Assembly: GCA_947685225.1 (NCBI GenBank)
Contig: CANTUV010000007.1
Coordinates: 17,132,501-17,196,500, forward strand
Direction: 5' to 3'
Length of the DNA: 64,000 nucleotides
Source of the DNA: Garcia nutans
Taxonomy: Eukaryota > Streptophyta > Magnoliopsida > Malpighiales > Euphorbiaceae
The translations under genes and the position numbers were made by a program. The notes beneath the pieces were generated by a model that did no database searches, was not told the DNA's origin, and saw only the letters and a program-made list of their open reading frames with translations. This document shows positions 9,081-19,862 of the stretch, one piece after another (positions within the stretch are counted from its first letter, which is position 1; each line of letters opens with the position of its first letter).

Positions 9081-12016
9081 TCAGGTCACCTCCTCAGTGG
9101 CATGATTCCTCCAAAAGACTTTCACAAGTGGCACCCTCTTATTCCTCAATTCTTTAACCTCTCGTGCCAAAATCGCCACTGGTTCTTTATCGTTTGTCAG
9201 ATCTGGACTCACCTCAATGGACTCCACTGACAAGATATGAGATGGATCAGGCCTGTATCTCTTAAGCATCGAGACATGGAAAATATTATGTATTCGATCC
9301 AATTCAGACGGGAAAGCTAGTCTATAAGCCACTAGACCAACTCTCTCCAACACCTCATATGGTCCTATGAAATGAGGACTCAACTTCCCTTTGCGGCCAA
9401 ATCTCAAAATCTTCCTCCATGGAGACACCTTCAGAAAAACTTTATCTCCCACACTGAACTCTATGTCTCTTCTTTTTGAATCTGAATAAGATTTCTGTCA
9501 GTCTGAAGCTGCTTTCAAACAACCCCGAATCACCTTCACTTTTTCCTCTGTTTTCTTAATCAAATCGGGACCAACCAGTTTACCTTCTCCAACTTCATCC
9601 CAACACAAAGGTGTCCTGCATCTCCTGCCATATAAAGCCTCATAAGGAGTCATCCCAATACTCGACTGATGACTGTTGTTATAAGCAAACTCAATTAATG
9701 GCAAAAATCTATCCCAATTTTCGGTAAAATCAATGATACAGCTTCTCAACATATTCTCCAGAATCTGTACCACTCTCTCTGACTGTCCATCTGTCTGAGG
9801 ATAGAAAGAAGTACTAAAATGCAATCAAGAACCCAAAGTATTATGCAAACTCTTCCAAAACCTCAAAGTAAACCGGGGATCTCGATCCGACACCAAAGAA
9901 ACTGGGACTCAATGCAATCTGACTATCTCGTTGATATACAGCTCAGCCAACCACTCAAGAGAAAAATCCATCTGAACTGGAAGAAAATGAGCTGTCTTCT
10001 TCATCCGATCAACTATCACCCAGATTGCATCATGCTCATTCTGGGTCAAAGGTAGTCCAGTCACAAAATCCATTGTCACTCGCTCCCATTTCCACTCTGG
10101 CACTGATAAAGGTTGGAGCAACCCTGAAGGAACTTGGTGCTCAGCCTTCACTTTCTGGAAAGTGAGACATCTGGATACAAACTCTGCTATGTCCCTCTTC
10201 ATACCTGACCACCAATAATGTCACTTCAAGTCCTGATACCTCTTGGTACACCCAGGGTGCATAGCAAAAAGTGACTGATGTGCTTCTCTAATATCATTTT
10301 TTTTAATTCTACATCATCAGGAATACACAATCTATCTTTGTACCATAGACTGCCATCATCCTTCACATAAAAGTCTCGACTCTCCCCCTTCTGACAAACC
10401 AACACAATTTTCTGAATTCTCTCATCTGCCAACTGAGCCTCCCTAATATGATCCAACAAGACTGGCCTCAACTGCAATTGAGCCATCAAAGCACCATCAT
10501 CAGAAGATTCAAATCTAGCATGCAACACTCTCAACTCAACAAGCAACGAGAGAGAATAAGCAGTCAAACCTGCCAAAGATTTTTTACTCAAGGCATCAGC
10601 AACAATATTTGCCTTACCAGGATGATAATCAATCAAACAGTTATAGTCTTTAATCAACTCTAACCACCGTCTCTGCCAAAGATTTAGCTTTCTCTGAACA
10701 CCGAGGTATTTCAAACTTTTGTGATTCGTATAAATGAAACACTTCTCTCCATAAAGATAATGTCGCCAAATCTTCAAAGCAAAAACTATGGCTGCCAACT
10801 CCAAATCATGCGTCGGATGATTAAGCTCATGTGGCTTCAACTGTCGCGAAGCATAAGCTATGATTCTACCCTCCTGCATCAAAACACAACCTAAACCATT
10901 GTGTGAAGCATTACTATATATAACATATGGTTTACCTTCCACAGGCAGGGTAAGGATAGGAGCCTGAGTCAACATCTCCCTCAGCTACTCAAAACACGCC
11001 TGACACCGATCAATCCACATAAATTTAACTCCTTTCCGAAGTAATCTGGTGAGTGGTGTAGCTATTATAGAAAAATCCTTCACAAATTGACGATAATAGC
11101 CTGCCAATCCTAGAAAGTTTCTAACCTCTGTCACAGTCTTCGGTGGACTCCAATTCAAGATAGCCTCAATTTTACCCGCATCAACTCTAATACCCTCTGC
11201 TGAAACCACATGACCAAGAAAAGCTACCTGATCGAGCCAGAGCTCACACTTAGACAGCTTAGCATACAACTGCTTTTCTCTCAGAGTCTGCAATACGATC
11301 CACAAATGCCTATCATGATCCTCCTCATTACATGAATACACCAAGATATCATCAATGAAGACCACCACAAACTGATCTAAATATGGTCTGAATACCCTGT
11401 TCATCAAATCCATAAAAGCTGCTGGTGCATTCGTCAATCCAAAGGGCATCACCAGAAACTCATAAAGCCCATACCTCGTATGAAAAGCTATCTTGGGTAC
11501 ATCCACATCTCTGACTCTCAACTGATGGTACCCTGATCTCAGATCAATCTTAGAGAATATTGATGCTCCCTTCAACTGATCAAAGAGATCATCTATCCGA
11601 GGCAAATGATACTTGTTCTTGATGGTCACCTTATTCAACTACCTATAATCAATACACAATCTCATGGTTCCATCCTTCTTCTTCACAAACAATACAGGCG
11701 CTCCCCACGGGGACACACTAGGGTGGATAAACCATTTATCTAATAACTCCTGCAACTACACCTTCAACTCTCCCAACTCAGCAAGTGCCATCCGATAAGG
11801 GGTAATAGAGATAGGAGTGGTACCAGGCAACAAATCGATACCAAACTCCACTTCTCTCTCAGGAGATACCCCTGACAACTCATCAGGGAAAACATCTGAA
11901 AACTCGGCAACTGTGGGTACACTTTCAAGTAGGGATCCCACTACTCTAATATCTACAACATGAGCAAGATAAGCCTCACATCCCTTTCGAATCATCCTCC
12001 CAACTGAAACAAACAT
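9081..12016 (-). pseudogene. G1 pol (RT, RNase H, integrase, chromodomain-like tail), broken
   Basis: In coding order: a linker with [16 protein letters not shown] (11756-12016); reverse transcriptase (10985-11638) with the catalytic [11 protein letters not shown] block; RNase H (10226-10975) with [12 protein letters not shown] and [13 protein letters not shown]; integrase (9498-10202) with the core MDFVTGLP and [13 protein letters not shown] blocks; and a C-terminal [17 protein letters not shown] module plus chromodomain-like tail (9081-9452). Stops separate these blocks (for example between 10975 and 10985, 9824 and 9909, 11638 and 11756), and the first integrase zinc-binding part is damaged near 10202-10226. 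Intact relatives make one gag-pol polyprotein for cDNA synthesis and integration. This copy cannot. Confidence 0.9.
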
Positions 12017-12031
12017 GGATGAAAGATACCT

Positions 12032-12424
12032 CTACTCACTAGATACTATACCATCCCGTGTTCTCAAAGTAACACATTTCTTCTGAAAGTCTACCATAGC
12101 CCCATGCTTGGATAACCAATCCATGCCCAAAATCAGATCATATTCCCTAAAAGGCATCTCAATTAGGTCACCGAGAAACTCCTCTTCCTGAACAACAACT
12201 GGACTATCTCGGTACACCCTGCTCACCACAACACTATGCCTTAAAGGATTTGTCACCAAGACATCAAATCCTAGAGACTCAAAATGCAATTCAGTCACAG
12301 GCAAGATGGATGCACTTATGTATGAATGCATAGATCCAGGATCTAATAGAGCAAGGACTGAAATACCAAATAAAGAAAATGTACCCGCACTGACGGTTGA
12401 AGCATCTGGCTGCCTTTGCATCAC
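12032..12424 (-). pseudogene. G1 retroviral-type aspartic protease region
   Basis: The frame shows LALLDPGSMHSYISASIL, the D-x-G active-site block of Ty3/gypsy proteases (here DPGSMHS), followed by the flap and EYDLILGMDWLSKHGAMVDF. It is open for 130 codons but is cut from the RT part by a stop at its end and from gag by stops near 12430-12490. The protease would cleave the gag-pol polyprotein inside the particle. It belongs to the same broken reading frame as the neighbouring gag and pol. Confidence 0.85.
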
Positions 12425-12429
12425 ATAAA

Positions 12430-13668
12430 CCCGCTGAGATGGCCCAGCCTCATCTGGCCTACTGCCTCCGGATGTAGAGCCTCCTCTCTAACTAAACCCA
12501 GGTTGACCACCTGTACTAAAATCTCTGCCACCACAACCCCCTATGACACTGGGTCGAGAAGCTGCAGTATATGCCTGCCTAACCTCTAGTGGCTCATGAC
12601 AATCTCTGATAAAATGGTCTGACAACCCACATCTAAAACACACTCCCGAAGCACCTCTCCTCCAGCAGACACCTCCGTGTACTCTAAACAATGAATGCAA
12701 GTAGGTGGAGTAGGTCTCTGAGCCACTAGAGTCGGAGCACTAGCCATTGAAACTGCAGGTCTTTGTCTCTATCTCTGCTGCTGTACTGACCTGCCAAACT
12801 GCCCCTAACTCCTACTAAACCTCTGAAAATATCCCCCTCGGCCTCTCTTCACTAATGAAGACTCTGCCTTACTCCGGGGTCTCCTAACTCTGGCCTCCTT
12901 AACCCTTGTAGCTGTTGCAAGACTCTGTGCCCTCTCAACACTCCTGGCAGCTACAACTAACTGGGAGAAATCCTGATACCGAGAGCCTGTGATAATGCAC
13001 ATGACAGAGTGTCTCAGTCCCTCCTCAAACCTCCTACACCTATCAAACTCTTCAGAAATGATCCCACCAGCATAGTGACTCAACCGGATAAACTCGATCT
13101 CATACTCGGTCACTGTCCTGGTATCCTATCTTAGACTCAGGAACTCCATCTTCTTTGCATCTTTATACTCTCTCGGAGTATACTTCTGCTCAAATTCCCA
13201 CAGGAAATCATCATAGGTCAGGACTAGTGGATCATCCAGAGTATGTGGAACCGTCTTCCACCAATCATATGCATCTCTCTGCAGAAAAGATCTGGCATAA
13301 TCAAACTTCTCTTCTGGACTAGCTTGTAACTAAATAAATATCCTCTGAACCCGGTCTAGCCACTGCTCTGCTATAGCAGGGTCTGTAGTACCAACAAAGT
13401 CCTTAGCCCCATACTTTCTCAATTTATCATACTGCCTCACCGGCAACTATGGCTGCGGTTGTGGCTGTGGCGGCTGTGGAACTGGAGCCTGCCTCAACAA
13501 CTCTACCATATGCCATACCCAGCCAAGCGAAACCTCATCAGTTGCTGGTCTCACAGGCACAGAAACAGATACCTCACTAGCAGATACAACTCTAGCTCCA
13601 TCTCTACCCTCATCTGGAGCCACACTCTCTGCACTATCCTCAACAGCCTGATACGGCCGAGACGCCAT
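12430..13668 (-). pseudogene. G1 gag with CCHC zinc knuckle, broken
   Basis: The start codon is the ATG at 13668 (MASRPYQAVEDSAES), about 160 bp after the primer site. The N-terminal half ends in a proline/glutamine run (VPQPPQPQPQP) and a stop. A capsid-like block (AYDWWKTVPH, YTPREYKDAKKMEFLSL, TVTEYEIEFIRLS) spans about 12805-13350 in interrupted frames. The zinc knuckle GVCFRCGLSDHFIRDC (C-x2-C-x4-H-x4-C) lies near 12600-12640. Gag forms the particle and binds element RNA. Several TAG and TAA codons interrupt it. Confidence 0.87.
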
Positions 13669-13818
13669 AACTACCTATATCTGCAAACAAAGCAGAAAAT
13701 ACTATATCAGAGATCAGAAACTGCTAGTACCAATGCATGTATTACAATTAAAAACTATTTTTCAAATCCCCCATTTTCTCTCTCTATCATCCCACCTAGG
13801 TCGAGAACCTCAAACCTA

Positions 13819-13831
13819 GGCTCTGATACCA
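13819..13831 (-). other. G1 primer-binding site, initiator tRNA-Met type
   Basis: The minus strand reads TGGTATCAGAGCC, complementary to the 3' end of initiator tRNA-Met, the usual primer of Tekay and other chromoviruses. It lies 7 bp inside the 5' LTR end at 13839. Confidence 0.9.
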
Positions 13832-13838
13832 AAACAAA

Positions 13839-15222
13839 TGTAATACCCTTGTACCCTATATACGTACAATACATATTTTCTGCATATGTAAAATACACCT
13901 ATACGGTACAAAAATGTCACCGACCGGTTTACTAAATTTTTTTAAACATTTCCAATTAAAAATTTAAAATTCTAAATATATAAAAATTAAATAGAATACA
14001 AATATTCTTTACTTGTTATAAGAACCCAAAATAAATAATATATATAAAAATCTCTGGAAAAAAAATTCGCCAGAGTTTTGTCTGTAATTTGGATATCCCA
14101 AAATTTATCAAAACACAACCTGCAAAAAAGAAAATACTCCCAAATAATTTCAAATCACCATCTCAACCATACTTCTCAATTTCACCAAGTTTCTAAAATA
14201 TTTATACATATAGATATATATAATTAAAACACACTTATTCTCCCATTTCAAATAGATTGACCCAAACATTCTCTATAATATACAATATGTAAAATCCATA
14301 ACATAATATATTATGCATAAAACTCAAAATGTACAATAACATAAAAATATATACATGCTGCTAGTAGTGTTTCTGATCTCGATAGCAACTCAACAAGCTC
14401 AACTACAAGTCTAGACTCGACCTGGTCTAGAAGAACTCTCTAGCTCAACCGGGTCTACCCTGTCACCTGCGCGATGGAAAAATCGAGCTAAGCCGAAGCC
14501 TAGTGGTACAAACTTTGATAATAATTATATAACTCAATAAAATACCAAATGCACAATGCATATAGATGTCACATCAATCCACTTTCTTATATATTTCAAA
14601 TATTTCATAAGCACAACTTACAACATTATATTACTCAATTGTATCATAATTCGTAATTCACATTAAAACAAAGACAAGCATGGGCCCAAAAGGATCTAAT
14701 ATGCTATTCAAATTTCAGAGTTACTGCTTTGGTCCATAATGACACAATGTGTCTAGTCTCGTAGGCAATATATCCATGGATAATGTAACAGCCCCAGTCT
14801 CTTGGACCTCAACCCGGCTAGACCCTTAGGCCCCAGTATCTTAGTCCTCAACCCGGCTAGACTGCTATAGTTTTTGAGGCTTACGACCTAGTCTTTTCAC
14901 CATTCCAGCGTACAGCCCGTAGGCAATCATAGGCATGCCGCCAAACCCAGAACTCTAAAAATTGAATAACATACTAGGCACATAATTTATTCATATTTCT
15001 CATTATCAATCTCTTTCTCTTTGTCACATATTGAATCTAGGCACATTGCCTTATTTTCACTTTTTTTTTTCTCACTTTTCACATTTTTCACATCTTTCTC
15101 ATTTTTCTCATTTTTCTCACTTTTCTCATTTTTATCAATATCAATTCATTTCATTATTACACATATCTCATTTTTGCATTCACAACACATTACCCAATTA
15201 CTTTGGGTATTTTCACATAATA
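13839..15222 (-). repeat. G1 5' LTR, truncated
   Basis: It starts TGTAATACCCTTGTACC on the plus strand and follows 6001-7400 of the other LTR until TTTCACATAAT near 15221. The sequence then changes abruptly to the T1 LTR. It retains the inverted-repeat bracket (arms 14696-14722 and 14951-14977) and the CTAAGCC motif (14488-14503). Confidence 0.9.
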
Positions 15223-15937
15223 AAACCCCAAATTTTTGTATTTATTGGTTTATTTAATTTTAGATTTGATTATATAGTTTATTATATTTTTTGATGGTTG
15301 GTTTATTTAATTTCAATACTTGATTTATTTAATTTATCATAGATGGATATTTTCTTTATTATTATGATTATTATTTATATGTTTTATTATTAAAAGTGTT
15401 AGAGGTATATTTCCATTTTGGGGGTACCTCATTAGTTAAATATCATGTAATTTAAATTGCTTTTATATTTTAGACCAATGTAAAGGACATGTTTCTACCT
15501 TTTGGTGGGTGTCCTATTAGTTTAGACATGGATGATGTAAGGGCATGTTTCCATCTACGGATGGGTGTCCATTTATTTGCTTTGTTTGGACATTATTTTA
15601 TTTCAATTGTTGTGAGTAATATGGATAATATTGTTATGTTTAAGAATTTTATAATATTAAGACCTGTAAAGGAGGTCGATTCCAATGAACCAAGCGTTGT
15701 GGGGGTGCTGGGCCATTTCTCACCTTTCCCACATATACCCAACTTTCTGAACCCATTAGGGGGTTGGGGATTCCTTAGGAATCGAGTTATCCACCTCTTT
15801 CTTTTTCCCGACCTGTCCGGGTGGCGACTCCATTTTTTCTGGACTTAGGTCCGTGTTCTCTAAGGCTCCGAGCCTAAACAGTGCTGAAGTCGCGAGAACC
15901 ATTCCACTAGGAGTGGGAGCAAAAATCCTCGCTCACA
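15223..15937 (+). repeat. T1 5' LTR, 5' part missing
   Basis: It aligns with 25031-25770 of the 3' LTR from AAAACCC to GCTCACA, with small indels (for example a 22-bp stretch near 25405-25430 is absent). The first 1.34 kb of the LTR is missing. The 119-codon open frame at 15489-15848 lies wholly within this LTR, shows no domain and is not called as a gene. Confidence 0.88.
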
Positions 15938-15957
15938 GTGGCGACTCCACTGGGGAT
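15938..15957 (+). other. T1 primer-binding site
   Basis: GTGGCGACTCCACTGGGGAT directly follows the LTR end CTCACA. This type of primer site is familiar from Tat-lineage elements. I do not assign the tRNA. A decayed version of the same motif occurs in T2 at 52854-52873. Confidence 0.7.
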
Positions 15958-17084
15958 AAGAGAAGTTGATTCCGTTGGTTTTTATATTATTCTATTCTTT
16001 TTTATAATGATATTATCCATTGCATCATATTAGATTGCATCGTGTGCGTGAGTTAGGATGCCCGTGTTACCCGTGTTATGTTATGTAAGGTATGGAGATC
16101 GAGCATGGCATAACCACTCATAGCCTTATACCTTTTGGTATATACTTGCTATGGGAACCTAAGCCTTTTAACCCAAAGACTAAAACTCATGTAATTGGCC
16201 TAGTTACTTTCCTTAGGTTTTACCCCAAATGCATGTTGTTTGACTATGGTTAATTTATCTTAGCTTAAATCATGGCTTATTTGGTTTGCTCTTTTTCTAA
16301 TATGACCCAAGTACATTTGTAAGCTCAAATAAATTTTTCTTTAAAGTCCAAAAGACCAAAGCTATTTTCAAAACTTTTCAAGATGGTCTTTGGACATAAG
16401 ACTTTTCTAAAAACAAATCAAAAATTCTTTTGCTCATGACCCAAATACAAAGCCCAAAATATTTTTTTTCTAAAATCTTTTTACAATGAGCTTAGAAACA
16501 AAAATGATTTTCATCCAATTTTTTCTTACAAAGAGCTTGCAAATTATTTAGGTCAATTACAAAATACCAAAAATCGATTGTGAGCCTAGTTTATACTAAG
16601 AATATTTAATCATGGGCTTGTTTTTGGCATGAATCATTAGTTACTTTTTCAAGTGAGAAATCTATTTATAATAAACATCTTAATTTAGTTTTAATCCAAT
16701 ATAGCATAAAAGCTACTTTAGTTGGTTGAATGGATTACAACCTAATTAATGGGAATTATCATGAACTGATTTTCATTTTTGAAAATATAACTATTGGTTA
16801 AAATGTCTGAGGGAAATATTCAAAAACAAGGTACCCCATGTTGTTATTTTGTTAACCATATTACCTAGGAAAAGAGACTCACCATTCGTGTGTGGATGTT
16901 ATAAGGTTGGAAGAAACGTCCTATTTATCCTTGTTTGTTTATTGTTTGCGCATACATGCATGCATGCATCACATGACATATCATTAATCCTTTCTGGCTC
17001 ATAGACTTGGAGTATGATAATTCAAGTGCTTACAACGATATCATCTACAACATTGATTTTTGATTCAAGTGCTTCGTTGGGAGG
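15958..17084 (+). other. T1 leader, non-coding
   Basis: About 1.1 kb of AT-rich sequence between primer site and gag. No protein-like frame is seen. Long leaders are usual in Tat-lineage elements. Confidence 0.6.
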
Positions 17085-17876
17085 ATGGATGCAAGGGATA
17101 TAATCGATCAAGTTGTCAAAGCTAGGATGGCCGAGCTACAAGATCAATCGGTTGAAATTATGAAGACCCAGTTGATTGAAATTCTAGAGCTCATCAACAA
17201 TGCTAAAGCAGCATCCTTGGAGAACATGTTCACTAATAGAGATCGAATGAAAAATGAGGGACCAATCCCTATTCTACAAGACCAACCGAACCATGTGCTG
17301 TCTAAGTGGAGCAATAAGGGCGGCTATCACCCCAGTGGAAAAAGACGAAGGGAAAGAGAGAAGAACTATTTTTCTGCAAAATGAAATTATCAGCCTAGCA
17401 ATCAAAATACACAAAAGGAAGCTGATGTTAATGCCACTGGTCAAGGAGGAATGATGCTGTTTTCAAAATTAGGGAAGCCGCTGTCTTGGGTTCTCAATAA
17501 GCTACAAAAGAAGGGATTGTTACAACCCTTGACTCCTCGTCCTTTGCCTAATCCTCTTCCACCTAACTTTGATATTAAGGCATTTTGTCAATTCCATCAA
17601 AGGCCTGGACACAAAATAGATAACTGTATGAAGTTAAGGCATGAGATCCAGAATTTAATTGATAGTGCTAAGCTGCCTAAACCTGATAAGCACAACACTA
17701 AGAATAATTCTCTACCTAAATTTGGAAGGGCGCCACCGCTTACAACATTCATGAAGAGTTTTATCTTGTCATCTTGTGATGATATGGATAGAGAAGCCAC
17801 TAAAGATGATGTGCTACTAAGCAATCTTGGACTAACTGTGGATGATGAAGAAATGATCCTTAATGATATAAAATAA
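17085..17876 (+). pseudogene. T1 gag remnant with zinc knuckle
   Basis: The ATG at 17085 opens 99 codons (MDARDIIDQVVKARMAEL...), a helical N-terminal part. A stop at 17382-17384 and frame changes follow. The frame at 17451-17876 contains AFCQFHQRPGHKIDNCMKLR, a C-x2-H-x4-H-x4-C knuckle as in Tat gags, then HEIQNLIDSAKL. The middle capsid part found in T2 and in other Tat elements is missing, so the piece is internally deleted. No pol follows. It would have packaged element RNA; this copy is dead. Confidence 0.75.
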
Positions 17877-19862
17877 TCCTTGCCTCCAACTCCACAAACT
17901 TTCCTTAGCTTGAAATGTTGCTTTTCAATTTTACTTTCTTTAATATTTAATTGGAACAATCTTGTTTTTCAAATTTAAAGTTGTTTTACTTTCATCAAAA
18001 TTTTTGTTGGTCTTTGTTCATTTTGGTGCTTAAGCAATGAGGAATCTAGCTTGATAATTCATGAGTTAATATATTTATGCATCATGACCTGAATGACTTT
18101 ACTAGGTGAGGGAATTGCTCCATAGCATTGAGTTGTGTATGCTTACTTAGAGAGGGCTCCTACATAATTACCTTTGTCTAGGTCCTAGTCAGTCTTAGAA
18201 TATGCTTTGACAAACTTTCAAGGTGAAATTGCAATCCTGCTTATTTAAGGGAGAGATTATCTAGGCATTGTTTGGTTAGCCAACAACTAGTATCCACTCT
18301 GTTAAATATCAATCCCTAGTTGTCCCTTTGAGCCATCATAAAATTTTAGCTTTCTTTTCATTAGCTTACAAACCCCAACAACCTAACCTGAGCTGTTGTG
18401 ACACTTTTGACAAGTCTTATGATCACTAAGGTGAAGAGACAAAAAGATCAAAGAAAGGAATGAATAGTCAAGATCATAAGGATAGTTGATGTTCTTAAGA
18501 CTATAAGGATAGTTGAAGTTCACCTAGTATCTCCAATCTATCAAGACAACATCAAAGTAACAAATGATTTATCCTTGTTAAAGAAGATTTATGTCACTCT
18601 ACTCATCCATTATTGGAAACCCAAGTTAGTACAAACAACTCTTTTAGAGCTAAAACTAAAAAAAAGAAGAAAAAAGAAGAAGAGAAAAAAGAAAAGAAAA
18701 AAGAAAAAAGAAAAAGGAAAAAAGAAGAAAAGAAAAGTAGAAGAAAAAAAGGAAAAAAAAAGAGAGATAAAACCTAAAAAGGCGGTTCAGAAAGCCAACT
18801 GAGTTCTCTTTTACATAAAGCAGCAAAAGGGTTCCATTTGGTTTATAAGGACATTTTGACTTGAATTGGTCCAACCCAACTAAAGATTCAATCAAAATTG
18901 GAGGAAAAAAGAGGAAGACCATCAAGTTCTTGAAAGTTCTATACTTGACAGTCCTACAAGGAAGAAGGACAAAATGATAAAATGCTCAAAGAAAGGAAAG
19001 AGTAAGAAAAATAAAAAGAAAGAAAAGGGAGAAGAAGAAAAGAAAAAAATTTGGGTAACAAACTTTTTACAAGGGCAAAGACTCTCCTAATCAAGATCCA
19101 GATTAATGCCAAGAAGATAGAAGGAATTTGGAGTTTAGCATGATTGCTCCCAACTACCTAAAGTTCCAACAAGCAGTTTGTAATGTAAATGTTTGTCCAT
19201 TGTGTCACATCACCTCCTATCTCAAAATGGCCTTCATTTAAACCCGTGTCCCTTATAGACCCCATTTCAAGCCTATCAAAGAATTGTTGATCTCTCTTGG
19301 TAGATAGAGTCTATTAATGGAGATAGTTTGAATAAGCATGCATATGAGATAGACAATATTCAAACTCAAATGAGACCTTTGGCCAAGTAATGTGTATGTG
19401 CCTATCTAAAGTGCAACAGTTCTTGCTTAAATAGAAATAATTCCTGAGTTTAGTATGGTAACTAGGGCTGTGATGTTATAGACATGTTAATTTGAAAAGT
19501 CGAGTCCTGAGGTACTATGGCACTGATTTGACAAAGCCACTGTATCTAATTTTAAAAAAAAGAACAAGAGTAAAAAAAAAGTACAAAACGAAAATTATTA
19601 TTACCATTTTTTTTACAAGTTTTATTACAAGTTTTATATTTTTGTCACTGCGAGGAAGGAGGTGGTTCATAATCAGACAAAGCCCTAAAAAAATCATCAC
19701 CAGTTGGAGGAGGGGGCATATTATCTATCCCATATCCGCTCGAAGAAGGAATATCTAAACCTCAAGGACTTTGAAAATTGGTTCTATCATCGCCTAAACA
19801 GGGAGGTGGTATATCATGGACAATAGTCCGGGATCCTCTTGATGAAGAGGCATTTGGTTCCC
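17877..19862. other. T1 non-coding middle, purine-rich tracts
   Basis: No pol domain is visible on either strand. A purine-only run (mainly A with G) at about 18655-18770 and another near 19000-19050 create spurious lysine-rich (plus) and phenylalanine-rich (minus) frames. The part next to 19863 may be the 3' untranslated end of the antisense PMD gene. Confidence 0.6.

Larger units (their letters stand above)
6001..15222 (-). mobile_element. G1: Tekay-type Ty3/gypsy chromovirus, truncated and decayed
   Basis: Read on the minus strand, the order is: truncated 5' LTR (13839-15222), primer-binding site (13819-13831), gag, protease, reverse transcriptase, RNase H, integrase with a chromodomain-like tail, polypurine tract (8985-9000) and 3' LTR (6001-8984). 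The pol order and the C-terminal VKELRNKRVPLVKVFWRNH block place it in the Tekay/Del chromovirus lineage. The 5' LTR stops at 15222, where T1 sequence starts, so about 1.6 kb of LTR and the outer duplication are missing. Coding parts carry many stops. It cannot move by itself. Confidence 0.92.

Noticed and set aside
13819..13831. tRNA gene suggested by tRNA-like sequence
   Set aside because: Only the short complement of the tRNA 3' end is present, as a primer-binding site; no tRNA fold surrounds it. The same holds at 47800 and 56168.
15489..15848. 119-codon open frame on the plus strand
   Set aside because: It lies wholly in the T1 5' LTR; the 3' LTR counterpart does not keep the frame, and no domain is visible.
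18575..18925. Lysine-rich plus-strand and Phe/Leu-rich minus-strand frames
   Set aside because: They are translations of one purine-only tract.
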